A DNA stretch of 64,000 nt from Laccaria trichodermophora (GCA_018417955.1 JACTVC010000010.1:1-64000); one strand, 5' to 3'. Positions 45,117 to 57,402 are shown, numbered from the stretch's first letter. Notes: a model not told the origin generated them from the letters alone. A program made the numbers and translations.

Positions 45117-47963
45117 ATGGAATTCTACGCTGCGGAAGCGTTCTTACCTCAGATCCCAGATAACATAAGCCTTGCACGGTTTATATTGGATTACCGACAC
45201 GAGATACAGCCTGCTCGAGGGAATACGCCCTGTTTGATCGATAACAGTAATGGACAACAGATTACTCTGGAAGAGGTATGTTGCGGCCAACACCCTCTCT
45301 TTGAGAGCCATGTTGATTTATTTTAGTTGAGGAAGAGGACCAGCATGCTTGCCAATGCGCTTCACGATGAATTCAGTTTGGGTGCGCTATGTTCAATCAG
45401 GCGACTCGTCTCTTTTCACCTAAATTATCGTCTATAGGCGACAAGGATGTTGGTGGGTCAACAATCTCTCTATCTCCGTTCCTTCTGAGTTAACACAAGC
45501 GTGGACATCACAGTCATGTTAGTCAGCCCCAATCATATCGGTACTCATCTGAGTTTTCTCATGAAAAATTGCATGACGATACATACTTCCCTCATTAGAT
45601 TATCCAGTAGCTTTATGGGCCGTTCATAAACTCGGAGGGATTGTCACGTACGTTTTCCCATGAGACTGGAAATCGGGCAACCTACTTAATTTCACAATCA
45701 CAGTTGTTCAAACCCACAGTTCACCCCCGACGAACTGAGCTACCAGCTATCAACGGCCAAAGCTACACTAATGATCGTTCACTCCACGGCGCTTGGCGTC
45801 GCAGTCACCGCCGCGCGCCTATCAGCTTTACCTTCGGACCGCATCATTGTCCTTGATGACCATCTCCCATCGTCATCAAGGCCGAAACGTTGGACTGTTC
45901 CTGGGCTCATTCATCTTGGATTGAAGGTAGACCAAGGGCCCGTCGAGCGAACTTTTAGTGCGGGAGAGGGAAAGTCGAAGATAGCACTACTCTGCTGGTC
46001 ATCCGGAACAACCGGAAAGCCCAAGGTGGTTACTTTTCCTTGACACCCATATCCCATATTTGCTGAAACAAGTATCATTAGGCGGTGGCCATATCCCATC
46101 ATGCTCTTATTGCCAACATCATTCAGATGGCGACCCATAATCAGGTGGACAGGCCACTTGTCCTCCGAGATGGTCGGTCCTATAGGCCCGGAGATGTCGC
46201 TTTAGGTGGTAAGGAATTCACGTATCACCCTGAAAAGGTCACGTCCTGACTTTCGCTGGAATATAGTTTTGCCTTTTTATCGTAAGTCTTCGATCCTTCC
46301 ATTATGGGGCGATCTAATGAAGCTGGTCAGACGTCGCTGGTCTTGTAATCGGTGTACGTTTTATGATCTAAGTCACGATGTTGGGCCATCTCGGCTTACC
46401 TTAATTTAAGCTCCACCTGACCATGTTTTGCGCTGTAAGCATTGCTGCGTCGACCGACACTCGATGTGAACTCATCATTTTGCCCGCTTAGATGACTCTG
46501 GTCGTCATTTCTAAGTACGATTTTGGTGACATGCTGAACAGCATTATCAGTCACAACATCACCCATCTGTTGTTTGTGTAAATCGTTTCCAGTGTTTACT
46601 GCTGTCCAAACTTTTGCTAGTCTTGTTCCCCCCCAAGCCATTCAGTTTTGCAAGGCATGATTTGTTACTTGTCTCAAGACAACTCCTCTTACAAAACTAG
46701 CGGCCAGCCATAAAGGAGTGTGACTTAGCGATGGTTAAGTACGTGATGATCGGCAAGTCTCTCGCGTTTGTCTGTCATGAGTTGTAACTTATTTTGGGAT
46801 TGAAGGTGCTGCTCCAATGTCTCCTGAAGTTCAAGAACAACTCCTTCACATATTTCCGTCAGCTCAAATCGGCCAAGCATACGGTGAATTTGATAACATG
46901 CAAACAACGTAAGAACAACCTGAGTTAAACTTCCCACCCGCCTAGGTTTGACTGAAATGACAACGACTTTGGCGATGATATCCCCAAAGCAAAATTGGGG
47001 TCCACTAGGCAGTAAGTGCATGAATTTTTGCAAAATTTATGCTTGAAGATAAAAAAAAATCAAACAAAAGGTGGGGGACAGTTACTACCAGGCATTCAAG
47101 CACGTGTCCTTAAAACCGATGGCACCTTCGCGAAATTTGGTGAGCTGGGTGAATTATTGGTTAAAGGGCCATCCGCGGCAATTGGATACTTCAATAACGA
47201 AAAGGCGTAAGCGTAGCCCCAAGTTCTCACAAGCGCTTCCCACTGATAAATTTTCGCCAACCGACAGGACCAGAGAAACTTTTGTAAATGGGTACGAAAC
47301 TGTTGATCTTAATATCCCTCGATTTACAGGCTCTTGTAGGTGGGTTCATACTGGCGACGAGGTCATTATTACGCGGGATCGGGAAGTTTTCGTCTTTGAT
47401 CGGCTGAAGGTATTTAGAACGATTTTGTTTCGCATCATGGATAATGAACTTCATTAGGAGCTCCTCAAAGTCAGAGGATTCCAGATTGCGCCTGCGGAAT
47501 TGGAGGGATGCCTTCTGGATTTTCCAGATATCCTCGACGCTTGTGTCGTTGGTATTCCACATGAATATAATGGAGAGGTACCGCTGGCCTACGTGGTTCT
47601 CGACCCTTCAGCTTCTCAGCGCATTTCTCGTGACCCAGTTGCAGCCAGAAAAATCGAACGAGATATCATAAAGGTGCAATCAAATTCAATTGCGAAATGT
47701 TGAAATCTCTGATATTGGCTGGCTGTTGGGTAGCATGTTGCAGAGCGGAAAGTCAGTTACAAACATCTGGAAGGCGGTGTGCGATTTGTGGAGTCAATTC
47801 CGGCGAGTCGGATTCGCTCACGACTTGAGCATTTATGCTCATTGTAACATTCCAGAAAAATGGAAGCGGTAAGATTTTGAGGCGTATTCTCCGCGAAGAT
47901 GCACTGGTGCAAAGATTAGTGGCTCCTCAGAGCTTGATCATACCTTCAAGGGCAAAGCTTTGA
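45117..47963 (+). CDS. acyl-CoA/4-coumarate-CoA ligase-like enzyme, PTS1 ending AKL
   Basis: A gene of more than ten short exons, all joining in frame. It belongs to the ANL (AMP-binding) superfamily: ATP plus a carboxylate give an acyl-adenylate, then a CoA thioester. Motifs in order: NHIDYPVALWAVHKLGGI, the P-loop LLCWSSGTTGKPK, VLPFYH-type region, GQAYGLTEM, WVHTGDEV, VFDRLKELLKVRGFQIAP with AELEG, and the C-terminal KNGSGKILRR with the catalytic Lys. The protein ends SRAKL; AKL is a PTS1, so a peroxisomal enzyme is likely. Two introns appear to use GC donors (46655-46700 and 46753-46805). The paralogue at 48477 lies in tandem and the SRL-ending gene lies upstream. Substrate (cinnamate-like or fatty acid) cannot be told. 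Confidence 0.88.
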
Positions 47964-48053
47964 GTCAGAATGTACACATGCCAGGTTAGAGGAACCTACG
48001 AAATTGATATCGTTATCAAATAATATAATTTATGAACAAGGTCACTGCAGGGC

Positions 48054-48315
48054 AGGACCTGGGAAATTCATGTCAGATGCCTGATCTTTGGTGGGCAAAA
48101 TATTCTCACGGTTTTTCCTTTAACTTGTGCATTGGTTGAGAGAATGGGAACCATTTTCGAAAAAAAAAGAAGTCTGAAAAGTCAAAATTTGTCCGCACAC
48201 GAAAAATGGTCCCTGGCAGGCCATTTTTGGTTTTCTCGCCTCAACTCGGCCTGCGGCGCATTTTTGATTTTTTGAGTATGGAGATCAGGCATTTGACATG
48301 AATTTCCCAGGTCCT
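48054..48315. mobile_element. 262-bp MITE with perfect 8-bp target duplication
   Basis: Terminal inverted repeats begin AGGACCTGGGAAATTCATGT and continue CA, one mismatch, then ATGCCTGATCT: about 33 bases with a single mismatch. They are flanked by a perfect 8-bp repeat TGCAGGGC (48046-48053 and 48316-48323). No reading frame. The start AGGACC, a TGACAT-type motif next to it, and cggac/ggcc motifs inside resemble the larger element at 18937-20079. It lies between the stop of the first ligase gene and the start of the second. Confidence 0.92.
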
Positions 48316-48476
48316 TGCAGGGCTCTGGATTAGATAGATAAGGAAATTTATCTTATCGGAGTCGACTTACGTTTTTGATACCGAACTCACATGGTCCTGA
48401 TCTTCTGACTGTGCTATGATGACCGCGAAGCTCCTAGGTCTAAAGTAACCTCATCTGCCTTTCAACTTTCAACACC

Positions 48477-51318
48477 ATGGAGATTTCATCAATCTCAGGA
48501 CCCCTTCCCCCCATTCCTGACAGTCTAACCATTCCCCAGTTCATCTTTGACTGCGAATATGTGACACGACCTATGAGAAGGGCCGGTACCCCTTGGTTAA
48601 TTGAAGACACGACCAAAAGAGCACTTGGAAGGGACGAGGTCCGTTCTTCAGTGGCAGTCTTAGGTTGAAGGCGATGCGTGCTCAAACCTCGAGCTCCTAC
48701 TAGCTTCTGAAGCGTACCTCGGGTCTCGCCAATGCATTGCATCTGAAGTATGGCGTCGGTAAGTACATATCATCCCGACTTCCAGCCTGCACTATTGCTG
48801 ATGTTTACTCTAGGAGATGGCGATGTTGGTGGGTCAACATTTCAGGACGTCTGCGTCTCGGGACTTTGATACGTTTCCATTCCTTTCCCCAGTTGTCCTA
48901 TTCAGCCGCAACCACATAGGTATGTTTACATGCTCAAGGCCATATAACCATTGTCTGAATAGCGTCGCAGATTATCCAGTGGCAATCTGGGCTACCCATA
49001 TGCTGGGAGGGGTGATATCGTGCGATATTTTCCATTCTCTTGTTCCCTGCGTATCTTTTGACTATCAGATATCTTCAGGAGTGCCAACCCTGATTTTTTA
49101 GCAAATGAACTGCTCTATCAAGTCAAAGCCACCAGAGCTTCCATGATTATTGCTCAACCCGAATCTCTACAAATAGCCCTCGAGGTTGCAGAAACGGCAG
49201 GGCTTCCACGGGATCGTGTCATTCTCTTTAATGCGGAAAGCTCTATGTCAACACATTCAAATATTAAACGAGACACCATCGATGATTTGATGGAATACGG
49301 GCTCAATACGAAAACGTCATTCTCTGAAAAGAGACTCGACCCCGGAGAAGCCAAGACCAAGCTCGCGTTTCTGAGCTTCTCGTCTGGAACAACGGGGCAA
49401 CCAAAGGTAATCATAAAGACCATTAACGATACCTTGCAGTGCCTGGCCGCTGACCTTGCATCTAGGCAGTGGCGATTCCACATTATGCATTGGTCGCAAA
49501 TGTTATACAGATGGCTGCGCACAATAAAATCAATGAAAATTATTGCGCTTGGGAGGATCAAAGATACCGACCGGGAGATATTGCTATTGGAGGTCGGTAT
49601 CCTTTTCTTTTTCGGATGCCCTTGTGTTCACTTAATTTCCAGTGCTGCCGCTATATCGTAAGGATAACTTATGAAGTATTGCCACCTTGTTGATACGTTT
49701 TTCCAGACATTTATGGCCTTGTCGTCAATGTCAGCACGCTTCTTATGCCTCTAAATGATAGTTGATGACATATATACTAGCTGCATTTCATTTTACACTG
49801 TGGGGTGAGTCCTATCTATTCAATTGGCATAATCAAGTCACTTAAACATCGAGAAAAGATGGCACTCGTGGTGGTTCCCAAGTTTAATTTCATCGGGATG
49901 TTAAATAGCATTATTCGTCACCGCATAACTCACCTCTTGTGAGTTTTCCTGGTAATTGATCCAACTTCCAAGACTTAGTAAAATAACATAGCTTGGTACC
50001 ACCTCAAGTCGTACTCCTGTGCAAGGTATGTAAAGGGATCGCCGTCTGCTGTCGCTGATCCGAATTCGGTTATTCATTAAGCACGAGGCTGTCAAGCGTT
50101 ACGATCTACGCCGATACATCAGACTGATTATGTGCGGCGCGGCGCCCCTCTCCCATGAGCTCAACCAACAGCTTTTTACAATGTTTCCGGATGCTCATAT
50201 CGGGCAGGGATATGGTAAAGACATATTTCTGTCTACTCCTTGCATGTTCACAAAGAACTCCGACTTTTAGGAATGACCGAGACTTGCACTGTGACGATTA
50301 TGTGGCCCATCACAACAAAGAGGGGAAAATCAGGGAGTAAGATTTTTTCCGTGGCTTGATTTTCTATTTCTTCGGTCTCATACCCTCGTCAGGTAGTGGA
50401 GTGCTCATTCCGGGGACGGTCGCGCGTGTAGTCAAACCGGATGGTTCATTGGCCGGATACGATGAACCTGGTGAGTTAGTGGTCAAATCACCTTCTGTGG
50501 CTCTGGGATATGCGAACAACGAACAAGCGTACTTCTCCTTCAATTATTCTTACTTTATAAGATGCTTACTCTCATTCAATAGCACAAGGGAGACATTCAT
50601 AGATGGGTAAAGTGATGAACAATGGGGGTGCTCGGACCGCATTCTTATTTTATATTTATCTAGGTGGGTGAAAACCGGAGATGAAGTGCGGATTGATAAG
50701 GCGGGAGAGGTGACAGTCCTCGACCGCTTAAAGGTACGAATGCCAGTATGTGGCAGGAGGGCCTAATTTATAGAAATTACTTTGCCCCCACAGGAAATTA
50801 TCAAGGTAAAAACCCATCAGTTTTTCACGTCGCCCCTTTGCAATAAAAATTACACAGGTCAAAGGACTCCAAGTAGCACCAGCTGAGCTTGAAGGATGCT
50901 TACTAGATCATCCGGACATATCTAATGCTTGCGTTGTCGGTATTCCGGATGATTATTGTGCGATTTTATCCCTTGTGCAAATTGGGAGACTTCTAACTCA
51001 TGCTTTCGCAGGTGGCGAAATTCCGCTGGCTTTCGTTGTTCTCAACAAGGAAGTTGCAGGTCGGCTGGAACGAGACCCAGGGTTATCTGCTCACCTGAAG
51101 GCATCCATTATGAAGGTATTTGCACCCACTCATCGCCATCGGTGACAATGACCTTCATCGTATCTCAGCATGTCGCAGATAACAAAGTCGGCTATAAACA
51201 TCTCGCGGGCGGCGTTGAGTTTGTTTCTGCCATCCCTACGTCCCCTAGTGGAAAACTGCTTCGTCGTGTTTTGCGTGATCAATCTAGGGAAATGCGGAAG
51301 GCGAAGGCAAAGCTTTAG
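48477..51318 (+). CDS. acyl-CoA/4-coumarate-CoA ligase-like enzyme 2, PTS1 ending AKL
   Basis: The tandem paralogue of the gene at 45117, with the same exon plan, from MEISSISGPLPPIPDS to a TAG at 51316-51318. ANL motifs: LSFSSGTTGQPK (P-loop), GQGYGMTET, SGSGVLIPGTVARVVK, GELVVKSPSVALGY, WVKTGDEV, VLDRLKEIIKVKGLQVAP with AELEG, and SPSGKLLRRVL with the catalytic Lys. It ends RKAKAKL, again PTS1. At 50034 the intron donor is an ordinary GT where the first copy has GC, and the first copy's GC intron at 46753 has no counterpart here. A peroxisomal CoA-ligase role in beta-oxidation-type or phenylpropanoid-like metabolism is likely. Confidence 0.88.
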
Positions 51319-51597
51319 CTACGTGCACTATACTAGTATACCATTTTTGGCGACTCCATTCTGTTTCAATAATTACAATATGAACAAGTTCATTGTCCCG
51401 GACGCGCGCAAATGTTTTCTGAGTGCGAAAAGATATCCTTTGAATGAGATTTACGCGTCAGTGGATATGGGAGTTAGACATCGGTTGACACGTGACTTTG
51501 TTGTGAACGCGCTTCAGCCTGCCCTAAACGAGACGATATTGTTGTGGCGATGCATGCTGTTGTGCTCTTTACGATACCCGACATCGTCCAGCTCACC

Positions 51598-52795
51598 ATG
51601 CCGATTACCCTCAAGAGGACAGCGTCTATACCCAGCTTCTGCAACTCAAGCGACACAGAGCCTATGGAAACCCCACCGAGGAAAAGGACTCGTCTCAATC
51701 ATGATTATAGCCCTAGTTCGACGTCGAGCTCTATGACGCTCAGGACAAGCTCTTCAGCGAGTCGTACGTACATCGAGCTAGTCCAATTCTTATCTCTGAT
51801 TCACTTTCTAGCAACAAGCAGAAGTCGTCGAAAGCCTGCCCGAGAGTCTGATTTCGAGCTCAGAGATATACTGAGACGATGTGCTGCTACCCCTGCGTCT
51901 CATGCGGCTATCAAAGATATTAAAGCCTTTCCGAAAGGTCAGTTTTTGATTCAGTATAGGATGGCGAACCACAGCCTGATTGCTGCCATGATTCCCCAGG
52001 AGAAAGTGCCGCCCTCTATGCAGTTCAACGATTAGTTCAGGTCGTCAAGGCCGATGTCAAGTCGCGTGTCGATCGACGCGAGGGAAAGCTCTTGGAAACG
52101 GAGTTATATCTGGAATGGCTAAAGGAGTTCAAGTTTGTGATCACTGGAATTGAGGTTAACCTCTCTTTCCCTTCGAACGAAGCCATTGTGCTTATCTACA
52201 CAAACTCAAATAGAACTCGCTTACTGCCAAGATGCCGGGGACCCGGAAACGCGTCACAGGGCTCGGGCGCATCTCGTTCACGATCCTCTACCACCTCATC
52301 GACGAATTTATATCCGAAGTAGAGTCCCATCACGACGGCTGGTCATACCGTTCCTCTAGCCGAGAGCCGTCAATATATCCTGCGACTATGACGATCATAG
52401 AAGAATCTCATGAGCCAACCGCCGATGCTCGGTGTCGTGAAGCCGTGCATCTTGCAGAGGAGCTCTTGAGGAGGTACGACGAAGTCATGGTGGATGCAGT
52501 GCGAAGATATAGGGTGGAATGTGGGAGGAACAATTGCAACCTTGCAAGCGCGATTGGTACGAAGGAACACAGTCTTGCGAGAGCGTGTTGTCTGCTGTGC
52601 GAGCAGACAGGGTATGGCGGTGATGAGGATGATATGGGCGATACCCTGCTTCGGGATTCCAGGAATCTGATGAGGGAGTGGAAGAAAGAGGTGACTTCAT
52701 TTTGTACCTTTCTTCTTCAGGCTTTGCTCATGACCGTGTTAACCTAGTTCGAGGATGAGCTGGCTGACGACTCCGAATGTGGTAGCTCTCCCTGA
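51598..52795 (+). CDS. hypothetical protein, five exons
   Basis: Exons 51598-51763, 51812-51937, 52000-52154, 52214-52690 and 52748-52795 join in frame to 323 residues. The N-terminus is Ser/Thr-rich with a basic PPRKRTR patch that could be a nuclear signal. Then come helical segments (ELRDILRRCAATPASHAAI, ESAALYAVQRLVQVVKADVK), LETELYLEWLKEFKFVITGI, and a C-terminal half with HLAEELLRRYDEVMVDAVRR and CCLLCEQTG. I do not recognise the family. All four introns are short with clear GT..AG ends, so the gene looks real. The 279 bases before it hold no other gene that I can support. Confidence 0.65.
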
Positions 52796-53115
52796 TGATC
52801 AAACGTCGCCAATCTCAAAAGAAATGTCAAGAAACATCAATGCCCCCATTGTATCATATAACCATTGCTGTATTTTACCCACTCAAATGTTACAAATGAA
52901 CATACCACCATAATGACAATTTATGTCCAACCCACAGATCTTGTCACGTGATTGACGCTAGGACCAGAGACTCGACTTGTTTCGTGACCATCGTCTGATT
53001 AGCTTCGCAATTGTTATACATTCTTTCTGCTCGTTGAATACACATATCCAGTACGACAAGTTCCCGAAAATACCTCAAGTGTCACTGATAGTAACCTTAC
53101 TCTACAAACATGCGG
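52796..53115. other. short intergenic stretch between convergent genes
   Basis: No gene seen. It is AT-rich and lies between two convergent 3' ends. Confidence 0.5.
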
Positions 53116-53579
53116 TTAATCCTCTGTACTCTTCACAAAAGAGAGACCAACCTTATAAAATGCGACGTATCCTTCAATAGGCTTAGCCTTGTCCGTGATG
53201 GTCGTTGGGTAGTACCTAAATATTCATGTCTTCAAAAAACAGTCGAAGTGTAGTCGTGCTCAACATACCAGGCCACGTCCTTAACGGGCGTCTCGCCCGG
53301 TACGCTCGCGTTGTAGTACGACGCCAGGCTGCGTATTGCTTGTGAAACAGTAGCGCGCGAGTAGAGGGCTTCAGCTCACCCTTTCCAAGGACAAGTTGTG
53401 CTAAAAGCAAGTATGGTGAGTTCGTACGAAGCCTTTAGATTCGGTCATACGCACTGAGTGTCAGACGGGGTTAAAAGGTTGTCATTGACACTTGAAGGAG
53501 GGAAGTAATGGTTGCCTTCGATGATGATTGTTTCATTAGACTCGGCTAAAACTTGGCCGTTGAGTGTAACCTTGACCAT
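53116..53579 (-). CDS. DUF427 domain protein
   Basis: Four exons in minus-strand order, 53579-53455, 53400-53380, 53328-53269 and 53215-53116, join in frame to 101 residues, the normal size for a DUF427 protein. The family pattern is clear: VKVTLNGQVLAESNETIIIE, NHYFPPSSVN, TTCPWKGLASYYN (the W-K-G-x-A-x-Y-Y block) and DVAWYYPTTITDKAKPIEGY. The second exon has only 21 bases. DUF427 forms a small beta-barrel of unknown biochemical role in fungi and bacteria. Frames upstream to 53708 are open, but the ATG at 53579 gives the typical family start. Confidence 0.85.
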
Positions 53580-54070
53580 GCTAGCTAGATGTAGGTGATA
53601 GTCTTCGGAATAGATTGGTTTGACGTTGAGAAGGGACAATCGACGCTCCTGGACCTGAAGCCAGGTTATATGCATGATTCTTGGGTCAGGTGCTCGCTGA
53701 TAAATCATAGTTCCTTACGCAGATGACATCACCATGGAAGGAATCAAGCGCTTATGAACATCATTACTAAACGCTAAATGCGGGCGTCGAGTCAAATGAT
53801 ACATATCCTAGAATGAATTCGTATCATAAATAAGCAGAATCGCGATAATAAAAACATACCACAAAAATGAAGAAATTTCCCGCGGAGGTGGTTGAACGTC
53901 GCACCGTCGGAGGATTGCTACGCAAGGTTCACGTATAGAGTAGCTGGGACAGGTTGACGTTTGATACGAGCTTTACAATCCATTATGCCACTGGGATAAC
54001 GAATCGCACATTGGATCCACACTCGTCGGTTCTCAGCAAAATCTGGAGTATAGGTCATGATTATCATTGT
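53580..54070. other. intergenic between DUF427 and EMC8/9 genes
   Basis: No gene supported. It should hold the DUF427 promoter and the EMC8/9 3' UTR. Confidence 0.45.
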
Positions 54071-54913
54071 TCAAATTCCCGCAGGTAAACATGCTCTATT
54101 CCGTAGCCAGTCTAAATTGAAGGATTAGATACAGAAAATGACTGATGTTCCATGTGCAGCCTTACCTATTGAAACATCCTCCAGGTGATCGTCGAAGTCG
54201 CCAAAGGCTTGATGTAGGTGTTGATCTTGTACCAAAGAGATTGCCTGCACGGGTAGGTCATCTGAAGCGAGCTTGAAACGTGATCCAGGTGCAAATGGGT
54301 GAGGATTTTCAGAGTATGGCCTCCACGCTTTAGACGATGATTGGAAGGTATACGGCTGTTAAGAAAATGATATTAGGTAGGAACCAGAAGGTGTACGGTT
54401 GTATCGTACAATCAATGCAGCAACGCCGGTCCCTATTTTCTCCCCGTCGATCTTGGGTGAAGTTAGTCTAATGGTATCTTGCGAAGGACAGTGAACCTCA
54501 CCACAAACGCGATAGCATCCCCAAAGCCAGCCTGCACGCGCCCTGCAACTTTCTCGCCTACAGGCACAAGCGCCGTCTCGTCCAGCCGCTCGCATGCCTG
54601 ATAATACCCGACCAGCTTCATACCAGAGGACGTTGCATATTCTCCTGCCTGCACATCGACAAAATCTCCTTCAACAACACCTTTTGAAAAAGAATGTGAG
54701 AAAGGTCTTCACCAGGTCGAGCCCTATCTCCATCATTGGACTTAGACTCGTCCAGTGGTGTAAGAGGGGAATGGCGTCGCTGATTTCAACCTCCCCGCCT
54801 GATGACGTCTGTTTCCCGACCAAGACACCATTCACGGCCCTATGTGGGTGCTTAGCGGCATGAAAGAATATCTTGTAGTAGGCTTGGGCTGATATTGTGT
54901 AGCTGGCAGGCAT
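54071..54913 (-). CDS. ER membrane protein complex subunit 8/9
   Basis: Five exons in minus-strand order, 54913-54713, 54648-54502, 54451-54410, 54355-54166 and 54111-54071, join to 206 residues, matching EMC8/EMC9. Evidence: YTISAQAYYKIFFHAAKHPH at the start, AVNGVLVG, SDAIPLLHHWTSLSPMMEIG, KLVGYYQACERLDE (GYYQANER in relatives), and the ending FDDHLEDVSIDW (family: FDNHLDDI..DW). This is an MPN-like fold without the metal-binding residues of JAMM proteases; it sits on the cytosolic side of the EMC, which inserts membrane proteins into the ER. Exon 2's acceptor was chosen because it gives an ungapped match to the animal protein. The gene is head-to-head with the guanine deaminase gene (145 bp apart). 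Confidence 0.92.
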
Positions 54914-55058
54914 TCGGAACGTCTACGAGATGAAGAGAGGTGGAGAAGGGTGGAAAGAACTCACAACGTGATCAACTTGATTGTTCCCCACAACCACAAG
55001 TCAGATACCGCGGCGCGTCGCATTCTTTCTCCCTCCTTTCGGAAGTGTTATACCCACC

Positions 55059-56675
55059 ATGTTGATTAAAGGAACGTTCGTTCATACCCCCCAGCTTGGA
55101 GACCTGGAAATTTTAGAGGATCATCTCCTCGGTCAGTCTCCTGCCCAAGCGCAGTCCACACACTGAGCTAGAGTTTGGACATCACCCCAAATCAGCTGTC
55201 GGCAGCGATGGTTTTATCACACACTTTCGACCCGTCGGCTCACCAGAGTCTATCGAACTGCTTCGTGACCACGCAGCAGAGATGACGACGATGCCCACCG
55301 GAAGCTTTCTCTTGCCAGCTTTTTGTGACCTACACCTTCATGCACCGCAGTTTCTCTACCAAGGCACTGGACTAGATCTACCGCTGATGCAATGGCTGGA
55401 CGAATATGCTCTCAAAGCCGAAGAGAGACTGGACGCTGATAAAGTACTAGCAAAGCGAGTGTATGAACGTCTCGCGCGTCGGCTCCTCCAGAATGGAACT
55501 GGAACAGTAATGCTGTTTGGTACGATCAAGGAGGAGACCAAGTAAATACTCGATCCCTATAAAGGAATGCAACATTCACGCCCATCTTAGCTTGATTCTC
55601 GCAGAAGCCATGCAATCAGCAGGGGTTCGAGCCTTTGTTGGAAAGCTCTCCATGGACACCTCATCCAGGCCTACATATGTTGAAGCGTCAGCTGCAGCAT
55701 CTCTATCGTCTGCAAAATCTTTTGTTCACCAATGCAGACAAATGATGGAACAGCTGCCTCCACACCAACGTCGTATCGAGCCGGTCTTGACACCACGCTT
55801 CGTGCCCACTTGTTCGGATGAGTTGCTCGGAAGTCTAGGCGACTTGTCCCGCCTGGAGTCTCTGCGAGTGCAAAGCCACCTGGCCGAAGCGCACGATCAG
55901 GTTGAATGGGTGAGGTCGGTGCGAGGTGCTGAAGACATTGATATTTTTGACCGGGTAAGTTTCTCCTTGTTCACGTTTACATCAAGTCAAACGATTCACG
56001 TCATCTTCAGAACAATCTCCTAACCCCGCGAACGGTTCAAGCGCACTGCACATTTCTGACAAAGCCGGACTTGTCAAGGATGGTCGCCGCGGGTTCATCT
56101 ATTGCTCATTGTCCACTATCCAATATCTACTTCTCAACGGAACCGTTTCCGCTCCGTGAAGCACTGAGTCTTCATGTCAAAGTGGGTCTGGGAACTGATA
56201 TCGCGGGTGGTTACAGTGTAAATATCATGAACGCGATGCGACATGCTGTGGCTGTTTCCAGGATACGCGAAAGTTTTCGACGTGAGAAGGACACGGATGA
56301 TAGACAAGATAGAGGAGCTACACACAAGACCTTGGCTATCGACTGGAAAGAGTCACTGTATCTCGCGACTCGTGGTGGGGCTGAAGCTCTTACATTACCC
56401 ACGAAAAGTGGCACTTTCCAAGTCGGCTCCTTCTTTGACGCACAATTGAGTCAGTGTACAATCATCCTTTAGATTGTGTCTAACTAATCCTTTGAACAGT
56501 TCAACTCGTCGACCCAATACATCAATCGGGCGTCGGAGCTCTTGACTTTTTTGATCTAGAGACGAACGGGAATGGAAACGTGAAACTCAACCAGGATATG
56601 CTTGAAAAATGGTGGTGTATTGGGGATACCCGGAATCGTTTTGGAATGTGGGTACAAGGTGTGAAAGTGTTATGA
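55059..56675 (+). CDS. guanine deaminase
   Basis: Exons 55059-55131, 55196-55541, 55591-55954, 56011-56449 and 56500-56675 join to 465 residues, normal for guanine deaminase. The enzyme turns guanine into xanthine and ammonia in purine breakdown. Amidohydrolase motifs: LLPAFCDLHLHAPQF (metal-binding HxH), ECN..-region lost in the splice, RAFVGKLSMDTSSRP, VQSHLAEAHDQVEWV (metal His), VQAHCTFL, AGSSIAHCPLSNIYF and VGLGTDIAGGYSVNI (catalytic Asp). The pattern D-L-H-L-H-A-P-Q with HCPLSN is specific for guanine deaminase among amidohydrolases. It shares a short divergent promoter with EMC8/9. No targeting signal seen. Confidence 0.93.
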
Positions 56676-57402
56676 TCTCTTTCGAACGTTCCTATTGCGT
56701 GTCCGACTAGATGAAATGGTTGGAGATTATGTTATAAGGACTTTGTGCTATTATGGATGTAAGTTTGGAGAATTGATAATGCTAGGGACTCTCGTCGATA
56801 ACGTTGCATATCCTCGCCAAACATAATATGCCAGTGGAGGAGTCGGAAGGCTGGGGATCGACGGTGGAACCCCCCATTCAACGCCAACTCTGCATCAAGT
56901 TGTTTGGAAAACCCGGAAAAATCCAACTTACCAAAGTTCGCTTTCTACTGCTCAGTTTGGCACAGATCCCCTCCATGCGCTGCACAACCTGATACTTGTA
57001 TATCTATATACATCTTGCTTCTGAAGCTCACGCCTTCCCCTTGGCCCTCTTCATTCCTCCGCTTTTCCGATTGACACAAGGAGTTATGATGTAACGTACT
57101 ACTGAGCATGTGCAAAACTCAAATTAAACTGTGCGTTAATTCTCGTGCGGTTTACTTAATACTTTACAATACATTACATCTGAATTAATAACAAAGCACA
57201 CCGCATGGCCATTCAATGTCTCCCTATTCAGTAAGAGAGTATTCTTGGAACCATTCCAATTAGCGTACGTTTCGCAGCACAACGCCAATTCATTCCATCG
57301 TTTACATTCTAGTATCTCTCACTCACAAATTATTTCTACTCCGCCCCGGAAACTTGGGTCCTCCAGGCTTCCCTTGAGACCATTCATCTCGTCTTCAAGT
57401 TC
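56676..57402. other. intergenic plus shared 3' flank of the kinase-like copy
   Basis: No gene seen. The part from about 57285 to 57402 is nearly identical to 22325-22440, so the duplication of the kinase-like gene took some 3' flank with it and includes the old 3' coding end. Confidence 0.6.
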
